From NCBI RefSeq assembly GCF_002454115.1, contig NZ_DKIH01000013.1, positions 71,717 to 135,716 on the forward strand: DNA of 64,000 nucleotides, written 5' to 3'. The notes under the pieces are model-generated. The model saw nothing but the letters and a program-made list of their open reading frames with translations, searched no databases and was not told the origin of the DNA. Each line of letters begins with the position of its first letter. The first letter of the stretch is position 1. Made by a program: the position numbers and the translations under genes. Shown here piece by piece: positions 7,840-16,125 of this stretch. Source of the stretch: Sphingopyxis sp. UBA6723. Lineage in GTDB: Bacteria; Pseudomonadota; Alphaproteobacteria; Sphingomonadales; Sphingomonadaceae.

Positions 7840-9663
7840 ATGTGCGGAATTATCGGAATTATCGGCAAGGACCAGGTCGCCGATCGCCTCGTCGACGGGC
7901 TGAAGCGGATGGAATATCGCGGTTATGACTCGGCGGGCGTCTGCACGGTAGAGGGCGGCCAGCTGATCCGCCGCCGCGCCGAGGGCAAGCTTGGCAATTT
8001 GGTGAAGGAGCTGGCGGGCAACCCTGCGCCCGGCACCGTTGGCATCGCGCACACGCGCTGGGCGACGCATGGCGCGCCAACGACGAGCAACGCGCACCCG
8101 CATGCGACGAGCGAGGTCGCACTGGTCCACAACGGGATCATCGAAAATTTCAAGCCGCTGCGCGAGGCGCTGCAAGCGCGCGGGCGCAGCTTTGAAAGCG
8201 AGACCGACACCGAGGTCGTCGCGCATCTGGTGAGCGAGCAGGTCGAGGCGGGCAAGTCGCCGCAAGAGGCGGTACAGACGGTACTCCCGCAACTGCGCGG
8301 CGCCTTTGCGCTCGCCATCGCTTTTCGCCAGCATCCCGATCTGCTCATCGGCGCGCGGCTCGGCTCGCCACTCGTCGTTGGCTATGGCGAGGGCGAGACT
8401 TTCCTCGGCTCCGACGCGCTTGCGCTCGCCCCGCTGACGCAGAAGATCGCCTATCTCGACGAAGGCGACTGGGTCGTCATCACCCGCGAGGGCGCGCAGA
8501 TCTACGACAGCGCCAACAATCCGGTGACGCGCGAGATCACGACCAGCGGCGTCACCGCGGCGGCGGTCGAGAAGGGCAATTACCGGCACTTCATGCAGAA
8601 GGAGATTTTCGAGCAGCCGACCGTGGTGGCGCAGACTCTGTCCTCCTACATCCGCCCGCTCGAACAGACGGTGGCGCTGCCGCAGATGGATTTCGACCTC
8701 AGCAAAATCGACCGCATCACCATCGTCGCCTGCGGCACCAGTTTCTATGCGGGCATGGTCGCCAAATACTGGTTCGAGACATTCGCGCGTGTCCCCGTCG
8801 ACATCGATGTCGCCAGCGAGTTTCGCTACCGCGACCCGGTGCTGCAACCCGGCGGCCTGGCGCTGTTCATCTCGCAATCGGGCGAGACCGCCGACACGCT
8901 CGCGGCGCTGCGCCATTGCAAGGCGAACGGCCAGACGATTGCCGTCGTTGTCAACGTTCCGACCAGCAGCATGGCGCGCGAGGCCGACCTGTTGCTGCCG
9001 ACCCACGCCGGTCCCGAAATCGGCGTCGCGTCGACCAAGGCCTTCACCTGCCAGCTCGCAGTGCTCGCCGCGTTGGCGGCGCATCTCGCGCTCAAAAAGG
9101 GCAAACTCAGCGCAGAAGAAGAACGCGAGATCGTCAAGCATCTGATCGAGGCGCCCGCCGCGCTCAACGCGGCGCTGAGCCATGACGACGACATCGCCGC
9201 GATGGCGCACCTGATCGCCCCGGCGCGCGACGTCCTCTACCTTGGCCGCGGCCCCGACTATCCGCTGGCAATGGAGGGCGCGCTCAAGCTCAAGGAAATC
9301 TCGTACATCCACGCCGAAGGTTACGCCTCGGGCGAAATGAAGCACGGCCCGATCGCGCTGATCGATGAATCGGTCCCGGTCATCGTCCTCGCGCCCAGTG
9401 GCCCGCTGTTCGAAAAGACCGTCAGCAACATGCACGAAGTGATGGCGCGCGGCGGCAAGGTCGTGCTGATCTCCGACGCCGACGGGATCGCAGAAGCCGG
9501 TGACGGCTGCATGGCGACGATCGAAATGCCCAAGGTCCACCCGCTAATCGCGCCTTTGGTGTATGCGGTGCCGGTACAACTGTTAGCGTATCATGTGGCG
9601 GTGGCGAAGGGGACCGATGTCGACCAGCCGCGCAATCTGGCGAAGTCGGTGACGGTGGAGTGA
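7840..9663 (+). CDS. glmS: Glutamine-fructose-6-phosphate aminotransferase (isomerizing)
   Basis: A 607-residue protein of standard length. The start MCGIIGIIG exposes the N-terminal cysteine nucleophile of the class II glutaminase domain after Met removal. Two SIS sugar-isomerase domains follow, with ACGTSFYAG, SQSGETADT and STKAFTCQ in the first and the C-terminal tail PRNLAKSVTVE typical of GlmS. It makes glucosamine-6-phosphate from fructose-6-phosphate and glutamine, the first step towards UDP-GlcNAc. No leader separates it from the toxin gene, so I see no room for a glmS ribozyme. Confidence 0.97.
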   Translation: MCGIIGIIGKDQVADRLVDGLKRMEYRGYDSAGVCTVEGGQLIRRRAEGKLGNLVKELAGNPAPGTVGIAHTRWATHGAPTTSNAHPHATSEVALVHNGIIENFKPLREALQARGRSFESETDTEVVAHLVSEQVEAGKSPQEAVQTVLPQLRGAFALAIAFRQHPDLLIGARLGSPLVVGYGEGETFLGSDALALAPLTQKIAYLDEGDWVVITREGAQIYDSANNPVTREITTSGVTAAAVEKGNYRHFMQKEIFEQPTVVAQTLSSYIRPLEQTVALPQMDFDLSKIDRITIVACGTSFYAGMVAKYWFETFARVPVDIDVASEFRYRDPVLQPGGLALFISQSGETADTLAALRHCKANGQTIAVVVNVPTSSMAREADLLLPTHAGPEIGVASTKAFTCQLAVLAALAAHLALKKGKLSAEEEREIVKHLIEAPAALNAALSHDDDIAAMAHLIAPARDVLYLGRGPDYPLAMEGALKLKEISYIHAEGYASGEMKHGPIALIDESVPVIVLAPSGPLFEKTVSNMHEVMARGGKVVLISDADGIAEAGDGCMATIEMPKVHPLIAPLVYAVPVQLLAYHVAVAKGTDVDQPRNLAKSVTVE

Positions 9664-10073
9664 GCTGGGACACCACCTGCCACTGCGGCGCCGTCTCGGT
9701 GCGTCTCGCCAAGGCGCCCGAGGAAATTGCCGAATGCAATTGCTCGCTCTGCTTCTCGCATGGCATCCTTTGGGCTTATTTTTCGCCGAAGGACGTGGCG
9801 ATCGAGGGTGAGACGCGAACCTACAATCGCGCCGACCGCGACAACCCCAATTCGGATCTGCATTTCTGTCGGACGTGCGGCTGCGTGACGCACTGGTCGG
9901 CGACTGCGGGGCTGATCGAGCGGATGGGCGGCGAGGTCGATATGATGGGCGTCAACATGCGGCTGTTCGAACCGGATCAGCTCAGCGGATTGAAGCTAAG
10001 CTTTCCCGATGGGCGCGGCTGGTCGGGTGAGGGGCCGTGGGGATTCGTCCGCGATGCTGGCGTTATGCCCTGA
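9660..10073 (+). CDS. GFA-domain (glutathione-dependent formaldehyde-activating-like) protein
   Basis: A 137-residue protein with the zinc-binding cysteine pattern of the GFA/CENP-V family: CHCGAVSV near residue 8, CNCSLC around residue 30 and CRTCGCVTHW in the middle. Family members bind zinc and often glutathione; most have no demonstrated formaldehyde activity. GTG start overlaps the glmS stop by 4 bp (GTGA), so it is probably the last gene of that unit. Confidence 0.85.
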   Translation: MSWDTTCHCGAVSVRLAKAPEEIAECNCSLCFSHGILWAYFSPKDVAIEGETRTYNRADRDNPNSDLHFCRTCGCVTHWSATAGLIERMGGEVDMMGVNMRLFEPDQLSGLKLSFPDGRGWSGEGPWGFVRDAGVMP

Positions 10074-10081
10074 TCGAGCGA

Positions 10082-10270
10082 CTAGGTGGTCGCATTGGCC
10101 TGCGCCAAAATCGAAGCCGCGATGTCCTCGATCGTCCCTGCCACCAACAGCGGCGCGCCACCGACCATACCGACTTGGGTCTGGCCATTTTCATAGTCGC
10201 GGAGCCAGGCGACATTTTCGGCGACGACGAGATAATTGCCGCCGCGCGATTTGAGTTCGATGAATTTCAT
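10082..10270 (-). CDS. Short conserved protein with FlbD-like pattern
   Basis: A 62-residue protein starting MKFIELKSRGGNYLVVAENV, preceded by AGGAGA eight bases upstream. The order strand, LVVAENVAWLR, strand, GTIEDIAASI resembles the size and layout of FlbD-like small proteins, but the resemblance is weak and there are no flagellar genes nearby. Function unknown. Confidence 0.6.
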   Translation of the reverse strand: MKFIELKSRGGNYLVVAENVAWLRDYENGQTQVGMVGGAPLLVAGTIEDIAASILAQANATT

Positions 10271-10329
10271 GCCGATGTCTCCTGTTCGTCGAGGCTCTAG
10301 ATGCCAAATATGAAGATTGTAGGATTGCC

Positions 10330-11001
10330 ATGAGTTTCGCCGCGATCATTTTCGATTTTGACGGTGTGATTGCCGACAGCGAGGTGCGCGCGAACCTGTC
10401 GCTTGCCGAAAGCCTGACCGCGGTCGGCATGCCCGCGACCTATGACGAGTGCCTGCGCGACTATTATGGCCACAACTGGCAGGAGACACAGCGGCGGATC
10501 GAGGCGCGGTTCGGTCGCCCACTGCCCACCGATTTTCGCGAGCAGCACCGTGAACGGGCGCGGGCCCGGTTCATGGAAGGGTTCGACGCCGTCCCCGGCG
10601 CCGCCGATTTCCTCGCAACGCTGGGCCCGCTGCCGCGCGCGATCGCTTCGTCGAGCCGCGCCGAATATATCGGCTGGGCGCTCGGGCTGTTTGGTCTCGG
10701 CCATCATTTCGGCGATCATGTGTACAGCGCCGACGGCTGGGATCGCGGCAAGCCGTTCCCCGACATCTATCTTGCCGCGGCTAAAGGGCTGGGCGTCGAT
10801 CCCGCGCTATGTCTGGCGATCGAGGACTCGCCGACCGGGGCGCAGGCGGCGCTGGCGGCGGGGATGACCGTAGTCGGCTTTTGCGGCGCGGGGCATATCG
10901 TCGATCGCGCCGCGCATGGCGACATGCTGCGCGCGATCGGGGTGCATCATGTGGCACTGACCTTTGGTGAGATCGGGGCACTGACAGTCGTCGCGCGATA
11001 A
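10330..11001 (+). CDS. HAD-family phosphatase (beta-phosphoglucomutase-like)
   Basis: A 223-residue HAD hydrolase with all four motifs: FDFDGVIADSE (I), ASSSRAEY (II), GKPFPDIYL (III) and IEDSPTGAQAA (IV). The helical cap between motifs I and II is C1-type, as in sugar phosphatases and beta-phosphoglucomutases. Likely substrate is a sugar or nucleotide phosphate; the exact one is not readable from sequence. Its stop codon touches an inverted-repeat element. Confidence 0.85.
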   Translation: MSFAAIIFDFDGVIADSEVRANLSLAESLTAVGMPATYDECLRDYYGHNWQETQRRIEARFGRPLPTDFREQHRERARARFMEGFDAVPGAADFLATLGPLPRAIASSSRAEYIGWALGLFGLGHHFGDHVYSADGWDRGKPFPDIYLAAAKGLGVDPALCLAIEDSPTGAQAALAAGMTVVGFCGAGHIVDRAAHGDMLRAIGVHHVALTFGEIGALTVVAR

Positions 11002-11138
11002 TCCTCCCTGTGGCGAAGCCAAGGGGAGGGGGACCGTCCGCGCAGCGGATGGTGGAAGGGCGTAGCGACGGTAACGCCAAAGCCCCTCCGTCAGCGCTTC
11101 GCGCTGCCAACTCCCCATCGCTGCGCGACAGGGAGGAT
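11001..11138. repeat. 138-bp inverted-repeat (MITE-like) element
   Basis: Terminal arms ATCCTCCCTGT (11001-11011) and ACAGGGAGGAT (11128-11138) enclose several inner stem pieces, such as GCAGCGGATGGTGGAAGG and AGCGCTTCGCGCT. Its left end overlaps the last base of the HAD phosphatase stop codon. Elements with this CTCCCTGT...GCGAAGCGCT character recur between genes of sphingomonads; there is no transposase. Confidence 0.65.
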
Positions 11139-11287
11139 ATTTGCTGCAAAAAAAACGCTGTCCTACAAAATCTGGCTGGATTAGCTTGGTACGCTGTTCG
11201 ATCCCGAGCGCGGGACGACATATGAAATCGCGCGTGAAGTTACCCAGTTTTCTGCGGCTTTGCCGAAACCGCCCCGAGGAGAGCGCC

Positions 11288-12157
11288 ATGTGCACCGAAG
11301 ACACCGAAGCCGATCTGGACCGCGCCGGGATGGCGGTTGGTCGCCGCAGCTTTGCCGCGCTGGCCGGGGCTGGCGCGCTCATCGCGGCGCTGCCAGTGCG
11401 AGCAATGGCGGGGAAGCCGGTGAAGGGCCGCGATGTCGAGATTACGACTGCGGCGGGGATTTGCGACGCCTATTTCGTCGCGCCCACCAGTGGCAAGCAT
11501 CCGGGCGTGCTGATCTGGCCCGATATCCGCGGCCTGCGCCCCGCCTTTCGCCAGATGGCCGACCGGCTGGCGGGCGAGGGTTACGCGGTGCTGTGCGTAA
11601 ACCCCTTTTACCGCTGGCAGAAATCGCCGGTGGTCGATGCCGCGAACGACTGGAGCAATCCGGCGGTGCGCGAAAAGCTGTTCGGTTATCTGAAGCTGCT
11701 GACCAAACCCGCGGTAGAAACCGACGCTGCGGCGCATCTCGCGTTCCTCGACACGCAGAAGGAGGTCGACAAGACACGCAAGCTGGCGACCACCGGTTAT
11801 TGCATGGGCGGCCCAATGACGATCTATACCGCGGCGTTGAAGCCCGACCGCGTCGGCGCAGCGGCGAGTTTCCATGGCGGCGGGGTCGGCACCGACATGC
11901 CCGACAGCCCGCATCTGCTGATCCCCGGGACGCGAGCGGGCTATCTGTTCGCGATTGCCGACAATGACGACAAGGAATCGCCAAACGAAAAAGTCTTGCT
12001 GAAAGCGGTGCTGGAACCCCGCAAGCAATGGCACGAGGTCGAGGTGTATGCAGGCGCGATGCACGGCTGGTGTCCGCCCGATGGCCGCGCGTACAATGAG
12101 GCGGCAGCGGAAAAGGCCTGGGCGCGGATGCTCGAACTGTTCAAGGCGAGTTTGTAA
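11288..12157 (+). CDS. Tat-exported dienelactone hydrolase family protein
   Basis: The ATG at 11288 follows a GAGGAGA ribosome-binding site and gives 289 residues; the longer upstream reading frame lacks a site and crosses intergenic sequence. GRRSFAALAG at residues 18-27 with a hydrophobic stretch ending RAMA is a twin-arginine signal, so the enzyme should fold before export to the periplasm. The alpha/beta-hydrolase body has Cys172 in GYCMGG, as in dienelactone hydrolases (Cys-Asp-His triad); DNDDKE and AMHGWCPP supply the Asp and His regions. The physiological ester is unknown. Confidence 0.85.
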   Translation: MCTEDTEADLDRAGMAVGRRSFAALAGAGALIAALPVRAMAGKPVKGRDVEITTAAGICDAYFVAPTSGKHPGVLIWPDIRGLRPAFRQMADRLAGEGYAVLCVNPFYRWQKSPVVDAANDWSNPAVREKLFGYLKLLTKPAVETDAAAHLAFLDTQKEVDKTRKLATTGYCMGGPMTIYTAALKPDRVGAAASFHGGGVGTDMPDSPHLLIPGTRAGYLFAIADNDDKESPNEKVLLKAVLEPRKQWHEVEVYAGAMHGWCPPDGRAYNEAAAEKAWARMLELFKASL

Positions 12158-12173
12158 CGGTCATCGCTTTATT

Positions 12174-12253
12174 CCGTTCGTGTCGAGCGAAGTCGAGACA
12201 CCTATCTGTGGCGCAAGACCTCACGGTGTCTCGACTTCGCTCGACACGAACGG
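12174..12253. repeat. 80-bp inverted-repeat element, copy 2 (perfect arms)
   Basis: Two 29-base arms are exact reverse complements: 12174-12202 beginning CCGTTCGTGTCGAGCGAAG, and 12225-12253 ending CTCGACACGAACGG, with a 22-base loop. It lies between the convergent genes for the dienelactone hydrolase and the DUF411 protein and could act as a two-way terminator. Same family as 4811-4890 and 48873-48951. Confidence 0.85.
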
Positions 12254-12275
12254 GTAATGAGTCAGGCTTTGCCGA

Positions 12276-12743
12276 TCAGTGAGCGTGCGCGCCGCCGCTC
12301 GCAGCATAGCTCGCATAAACGCGCTGGCCGCCGCTGCCGAAGGTCATGACCTTGTAGGCCTCACGGTGGTCGCCATGCTCCATGCCCGGCGAGCCCATTG
12401 GCATCCCGGCGACGGCGAGACCCTTCACGCCCTTGGGCTTTTCGCGGAGCAGGCGCGCGATTTCCTTCGCGGGGACATGGCCTTCGATCACATAGCCGCC
12501 GACGAGGACCGTGTGGCAGCTGCGCAGCGCCTGCGGCACGCCTTGCTTGTCCTTGATGGCAGTCATGTCGGTCGAATTGACGATCACCGCCTTCTGCCCG
12601 AACGACGCTTTGACCTGTTCCAACCATTTGAGGCAGCAACCGCAGCCCGCGTCGCGGAACATCGTCGGGTTCGCGGCGTGGGCAACACCGATGGTGGCGG
12701 AGAAGGCGGCGAGGGCGAAGAAGGCGCGGCGGGCGGGGGACAT
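12276..12743 (-). CDS. DUF411 periplasmic metal-binding-like protein
   Basis: A 155-residue protein. The ATG at 12743 (MSPARRAFFALAAF) gives a clear Sec signal peptide ending VAHAA and is preceded by AAGGAA. The mature protein carries CGCC at residues 34-37, followed by SCHTVLVGGYVIEGHVP and a histidine-rich tail GGAHAH, all typical of DUF411 proteins, which occur near copper-resistance genes. No other copper genes are seen here. Upstream in-frame codons exist to 12797 but would spoil the signal peptide. Confidence 0.85.
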   Translation of the reverse strand: MSPARRAFFALAAFSATIGVAHAANPTMFRDAGCGCCLKWLEQVKASFGQKAVIVNSTDMTAIKDKQGVPQALRSCHTVLVGGYVIEGHVPAKEIARLLREKPKGVKGLAVAGMPMGSPGMEHGDHREAYKVMTFGSGGQRVYASYAASGGAHAH

Positions 12744-12804
12744 GGCAGGGTTCCTTGCTGAATTCGGACGAAGACTAGCAGCCGCGGCGCGCCGCACAAG
12801 CGGT

Positions 12805-13821
12805 TCAGCCCATCGGATAAAGGATGTCTTTGCTCACCTTATGCAACGCGGTCATCACCTCATCGCTCAGCACCAGATCCATCGCATCGAGGATCGGCTG
12901 GAGCTGGTCAACGGCGCTGACCCCGACGATCGTCGAAGCGACAAAGTCATGCTGTTTCGACCAGGCGGTCGCCATCGTAACCGGGTGCAGCCCGGCGTCC
13001 TCGGCGATTTGCAAATAGCGCGCGGTCGCGGCGAGGCTCTTTTCGTTGACGAAGCGCTGGCCCATCGCGGCCTGCCGGCCCTCCATCGCGAGGTAGCGCG
13101 AAAAGCGCGCCCCCTCGGGCGTCGCACCGCCCTGATATTTGCCCGAGAGCACCCCGCCTGCGAGCGGCGAATAGGGGATCAGGCTGACGCCTTCCTGGCG
13201 ACACACCTGTTTCAGCTCATCCTCGAAACGGCGATTGTTGAGGCTGAAATTATTCTGGATCGTGTGATATCGCGCCACGCCCAGCTTTTCCGACGCGGCG
13301 AGCGATTTCATCAGCCCCCAGCTCGTTTCGTTCGAGCAGCCGAGGATGCGAACCTTGCCGATGCGGACCAGCTCGTCGAGCGCGTCCATGATTTCTTCAT
13401 AGGGCGCGTCATGGTCGGGCCAGTGGGTCTGGTACAGGTCGACGTAGTCGGTCTGGAGCCGCGTCAGGCTGTCGTCGATTGCCTGAAAGATATTCTTGCG
13501 GTCGAGCGCGGTCATCCCGTTGCGGCACGGCGATTTGAACCAGACATGGCTCGGCCCCGATACCTTGGTCGCGAGGATGATCGCGTCGCGCGGCTTGGTC
13601 TTCAGCCAGCGTCCGACGATCTCTTCGGTGCGCCCGACCCATTTGATGTCGGGCGGTACCGGATAACCCTCGGCGGTGTCGTAGAAGTTGATTCCGGCGT
13701 CGAAGCAGCGGTCGAGGATGCGGAACGCCGCGGCCTCGTCGGTCTGGCTGCCGAAGGTCATGGTCCCCATGCAAATGTCGGACACATGGATGGCGCTCTT
13801 GCCAAGACGGCGACTCTGCAT
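12805..13821 (-). CDS. Aldo/keto reductase
   Basis: A 338-residue TIM-barrel oxidoreductase. The catalytic tetrad is visible: Asp and Tyr in FYDTAEGYP, Lys in LATKVSGP and His in YQTHWPDHD. The NADPH-binding C-terminal region contains PYSPLAGGVLSGKY and VGVSAVDQL. It is most like the Tas/YghZ group of bacterial reductases that reduce aldehydes and ketones; the natural substrate is unknown. A short gap separates it from the LysE-type gene on the same strand. Confidence 0.9.
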   Translation of the reverse strand: MQSRRLGKSAIHVSDICMGTMTFGSQTDEAAAFRILDRCFDAGINFYDTAEGYPVPPDIKWVGRTEEIVGRWLKTKPRDAIILATKVSGPSHVWFKSPCRNGMTALDRKNIFQAIDDSLTRLQTDYVDLYQTHWPDHDAPYEEIMDALDELVRIGKVRILGCSNETSWGLMKSLAASEKLGVARYHTIQNNFSLNNRRFEDELKQVCRQEGVSLIPYSPLAGGVLSGKYQGGATPEGARFSRYLAMEGRQAAMGQRFVNEKSLAATARYLQIAEDAGLHPVTMATAWSKQHDFVASTIVGVSAVDQLQPILDAMDLVLSDEVMTALHKVSKDILYPMG

Positions 13822-13884
13822 GGCTCTGTTCTCCGGTCAGAAGAGGGGAGCACCGTGCATAGGTTGCGGGATGCAACCTTGCAA

Positions 13885-14475
13885 TCAGATCAGCAGCGCG
13901 AGCGATCCCACCAGCAGCGCTGCCATCGTCCAGTTGAAGGCGCGCAGCCGCGCCGGGCTCGACAGCCAGCCGCGCAACACCTGGCCCATAACCGCCCACA
14001 GGCTGGTCGAAGGGAGGTTGATGAGACCAAAGATCACCGCGACGAGCAGCACCGCGCCCAGATTGCGGTCGGGCGCATAAAGCGCAATCGCGGTCAGCGC
14101 CATCGACCAGGCCTTGGGATTGACCCACTGGAACAGCATCGCCTGAACAAAGGTCATCGGCTTGCCGCGCGCGCCGCTTGCGGTGTCGGGGGCTGCGGCA
14201 TTGGCGATCTTCCACGCGAGCCACAGCAGATAAACCACGCTGACGACCTTGAGCACGGTATTGAGGATCGGGAACAGGTCGAACAATCCCATCAGTCCGA
14301 GGCCAACAAGGATAATCATCAGCGTGAAGCCGATGCCAACACCAAGCGCGTGCGGGATGGTGCGGCGGAGGCCGAAATTGGCGCCCGACGCCATCAGCAT
14401 CATATTGTTCGGCCCCGGCGTGATCGACGATACGAGAGCGAAGGCCGAGAGTGCGAGGAGGGTGGTCTGGTTCAT
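13885..14475 (-). CDS. LysE/RhtB-family amino-acid exporter
   Basis: A 196-residue membrane protein with about six predicted transmembrane segments and the family signature SSITPGPNNMM after the first helix. LysE-type proteins export basic amino acids, homoserine or threonine. The gene is divergent from an Lrp/AsnC-type regulator with a gap of under 80 bases, a common arrangement in which the regulator controls the exporter. Confidence 0.88.
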   Translation of the reverse strand: MNQTTLLALSAFALVSSITPGPNNMMLMASGANFGLRRTIPHALGVGIGFTLMIILVGLGLMGLFDLFPILNTVLKVVSVVYLLWLAWKIANAAAPDTASGARGKPMTFVQAMLFQWVNPKAWSMALTAIALYAPDRNLGAVLLVAVIFGLINLPSTSLWAVMGQVLRGWLSSPARLRAFNWTMAALLVGSLALLI

Positions 14476-14548
14476 GCGCGCAACATAATGCGTTTTGGCG
14501 GGGCAGGGGTTGCAAAGAATGGCGCAGATCGCTTATCAAATGCAATCC

Positions 14549-15001
14549 ATGAGCAAGATGGACGATATTGGTCGCAGGATATTGCGCGAACTGTCGCGGG
14601 ACGGGCGAATCTCGAACCTTGAGCTCGCCGAGCGCGTCGGGCTGTCGCCCTCGGCGTGCCTGCGGCGGGTGCAGGAGCTGGAACGGAGCGGCGTGATCAC
14701 CGGCTACCGCGCCACGATCGACCCTACGAAGCTGGGCATGGGGTTTTTGGCTTATGTCACCGTCGGGCTGTCAACGCATACCAAAAAGGCGCAAGCCGAT
14801 TTCGAGACTGCGATGGCGGGCGCACCCGAAGTCCGCGAATGCCACAACGTCACCGGCGCGATCGAATATCTGCTGCGCATCGAGACCGCCGATCTGGCGG
14901 CGTACAAGCATTTTCACACCGAAGTGCTGGGCGTGCTGCCGCAGGTGCATTCGATCAGCACCTATGTGGTGATGGATTCGACGAAGGATGAGCGGGCGTA
15001 A
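14549..15001 (+). CDS. Lrp/AsnC-family transcriptional regulator
   Basis: The ATG at 14549 (MSKMDDIGRRILRELSRDGR) matches the usual family start and gives 150 residues; in-frame starts at 14519 and 14495 are possible. A helix-turn-helix follows (ISNLELAERVGLSPSACLRRVQELE), then a RAM ligand-binding domain with the pattern VRECHNVTGAIEYLLRIET. The regulator faces the LysE-type exporter and probably controls it in response to an amino acid. Confidence 0.88.
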   Translation: MSKMDDIGRRILRELSRDGRISNLELAERVGLSPSACLRRVQELERSGVITGYRATIDPTKLGMGFLAYVTVGLSTHTKKAQADFETAMAGAPEVRECHNVTGAIEYLLRIETADLAAYKHFHTEVLGVLPQVHSISTYVVMDSTKDERA

Positions 15002-15050
15002 ATGACGGTGAGAGGTTGAACCTCGGCGCCCGCCACCGCATATCCGTTTC

Positions 15051-16037
15051 ATGACGAAACTTTCCTTCCTCGACCTCGTGCCAGTCACCGACACCGGCAC
15101 GATCGCACAATCGCTCGCCAATGCCGCCGACCTGGCACAGCACGCCGAGGCGCTGGGATACCAACGCTATTGGGTTGCCGAGCATCATGGCATGGCGGGA
15201 ATCGCGAGCGCCGCAACCGCGGTGGTGCTGGCGCATATCGGACACGCGACATCGACGATCCGCATCGGGTCGGCGGGCATCATGCTGCCCAACCATGCCC
15301 CGATGGTGATTGCCGAGCAGTTTGGGACGCTGGAGGCGCTGTTCCCGGGGCGCGTCGACCTTGGCCTCGGCCGCGCGCCGGGGTCCGACCAGCGTGTCGC
15401 GCGCGCGCTGCGCCGCACGCTCGCCAGCGACGAGCGGCAGTTTCCGCAGGATGTGCTCGAACTGCAGGCCTTTCTGGCGGGCGACGAGCAACTTGGCATC
15501 ACGGCGGTGCCGGGGGCGGGGACGCATATCCCGCTGTGGATCTTGGGATCGAGCACCTTCGGCGCGCAGCTCGCGGCGATGTTGGGGTTGCCTTACGCCT
15601 TCGCCAGCCATTTCGCGCCCGATGCGCTGGACGAAGCGCTCGACATATACCGGCGCCAATTCAAACCTTCGGCGCAACTCGCGGAGCCCTATGTCGCTGC
15701 GGCGTTCAATAGCTTTGCCGCTGATACCCGCGAGGAGGCTGAGTTGCTGGCATCGTCGCAGCAGCAGGCGTTCGTGGCGCTGCGCACCGGCAATCCCGGA
15801 AAGATGAAGCCGCCGCTCGCGTGCTATAAGGACAGCCTGCCGCCGAACGCGCGCGCGATCCTCGACCATGTGCTGCAATGCTCTGCGGTTGGCACTGCCG
15901 ACGATATTGCAGCGGGATTGAAAGCTTTCGTCACGCGCACCCGGGTCGATGAGGTGGTCATCGCGTCGTCGATGTACGATCATGACGCACGCAAGCACTC
16001 GCTGGCGCTGACTATGGCGGCGGCGAAGCAGCTTTAG
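15051..16037 (+). CDS. LLM-class flavin-dependent oxidoreductase (luciferase-like)
   Basis: A 328-residue single-subunit luciferase-like monooxygenase homologue of the MsnO8/YhbW type. Typical stretches are FLDLVPVTDTGT at the N terminus, GYQRYWVAEHHGM and MLPNHAPMVIAEQFGTL, then RVDLGLGRAPGSD. Family members use FMNH2 or F420 to oxidise small organic compounds; the substrate here is unknown. An inverted-repeat element follows the stop codon. Confidence 0.88.
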   Translation: MTKLSFLDLVPVTDTGTIAQSLANAADLAQHAEALGYQRYWVAEHHGMAGIASAATAVVLAHIGHATSTIRIGSAGIMLPNHAPMVIAEQFGTLEALFPGRVDLGLGRAPGSDQRVARALRRTLASDERQFPQDVLELQAFLAGDEQLGITAVPGAGTHIPLWILGSSTFGAQLAAMLGLPYAFASHFAPDALDEALDIYRRQFKPSAQLAEPYVAAAFNSFAADTREEAELLASSQQQAFVALRTGNPGKMKPPLACYKDSLPPNARAILDHVLQCSAVGTADDIAAGLKAFVTRTRVDEVVIASSMYDHDARKHSLALTMAAAKQL

Positions 16038-16045
16038 CGTTTATT

Positions 16046-16123
16046 CGTCATCCCGGCGAAGGCCGGGATCTCACCGGTGCGAGATAACTCTAGGGCGAGA
16101 TCCCGGCCTTCGCCGGGATGACG
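16046..16123. repeat. 78-bp inverted repeat, second family
   Basis: Arms 16046-16072 and 16097-16123 are exact reverse complements, starting CGTCATCCCGGCGAAGGCCG. The element lies between convergent genes (LLM oxidoreductase and CDF transporter) and can fold into a 27-bp stem. Each arm contains its own smaller palindrome (CCCGGCGAAGGCCGGG). Confidence 0.85.
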
Positions 16124-16125
16124 GA

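Noticed and set aside
7800..7845. glmS ribozyme or leader before glmS
   Set aside because: The toxin gene stop abuts the glmS start, leaving no non-coding leader.
7756..9540. Long minus-strand frame opposite glmS (594 codons)
   Set aside because: It is the mirror of a conserved enzyme gene in GC-rich DNA; the translation is rich in Arg/His/Asp with no family features.
12511..14622. 703-codon plus-strand frame across DUF411, aldo/keto reductase and LysE genes
   Set aside because: It runs opposite three clearly recognised genes and has no domain, signal or ribosome site.
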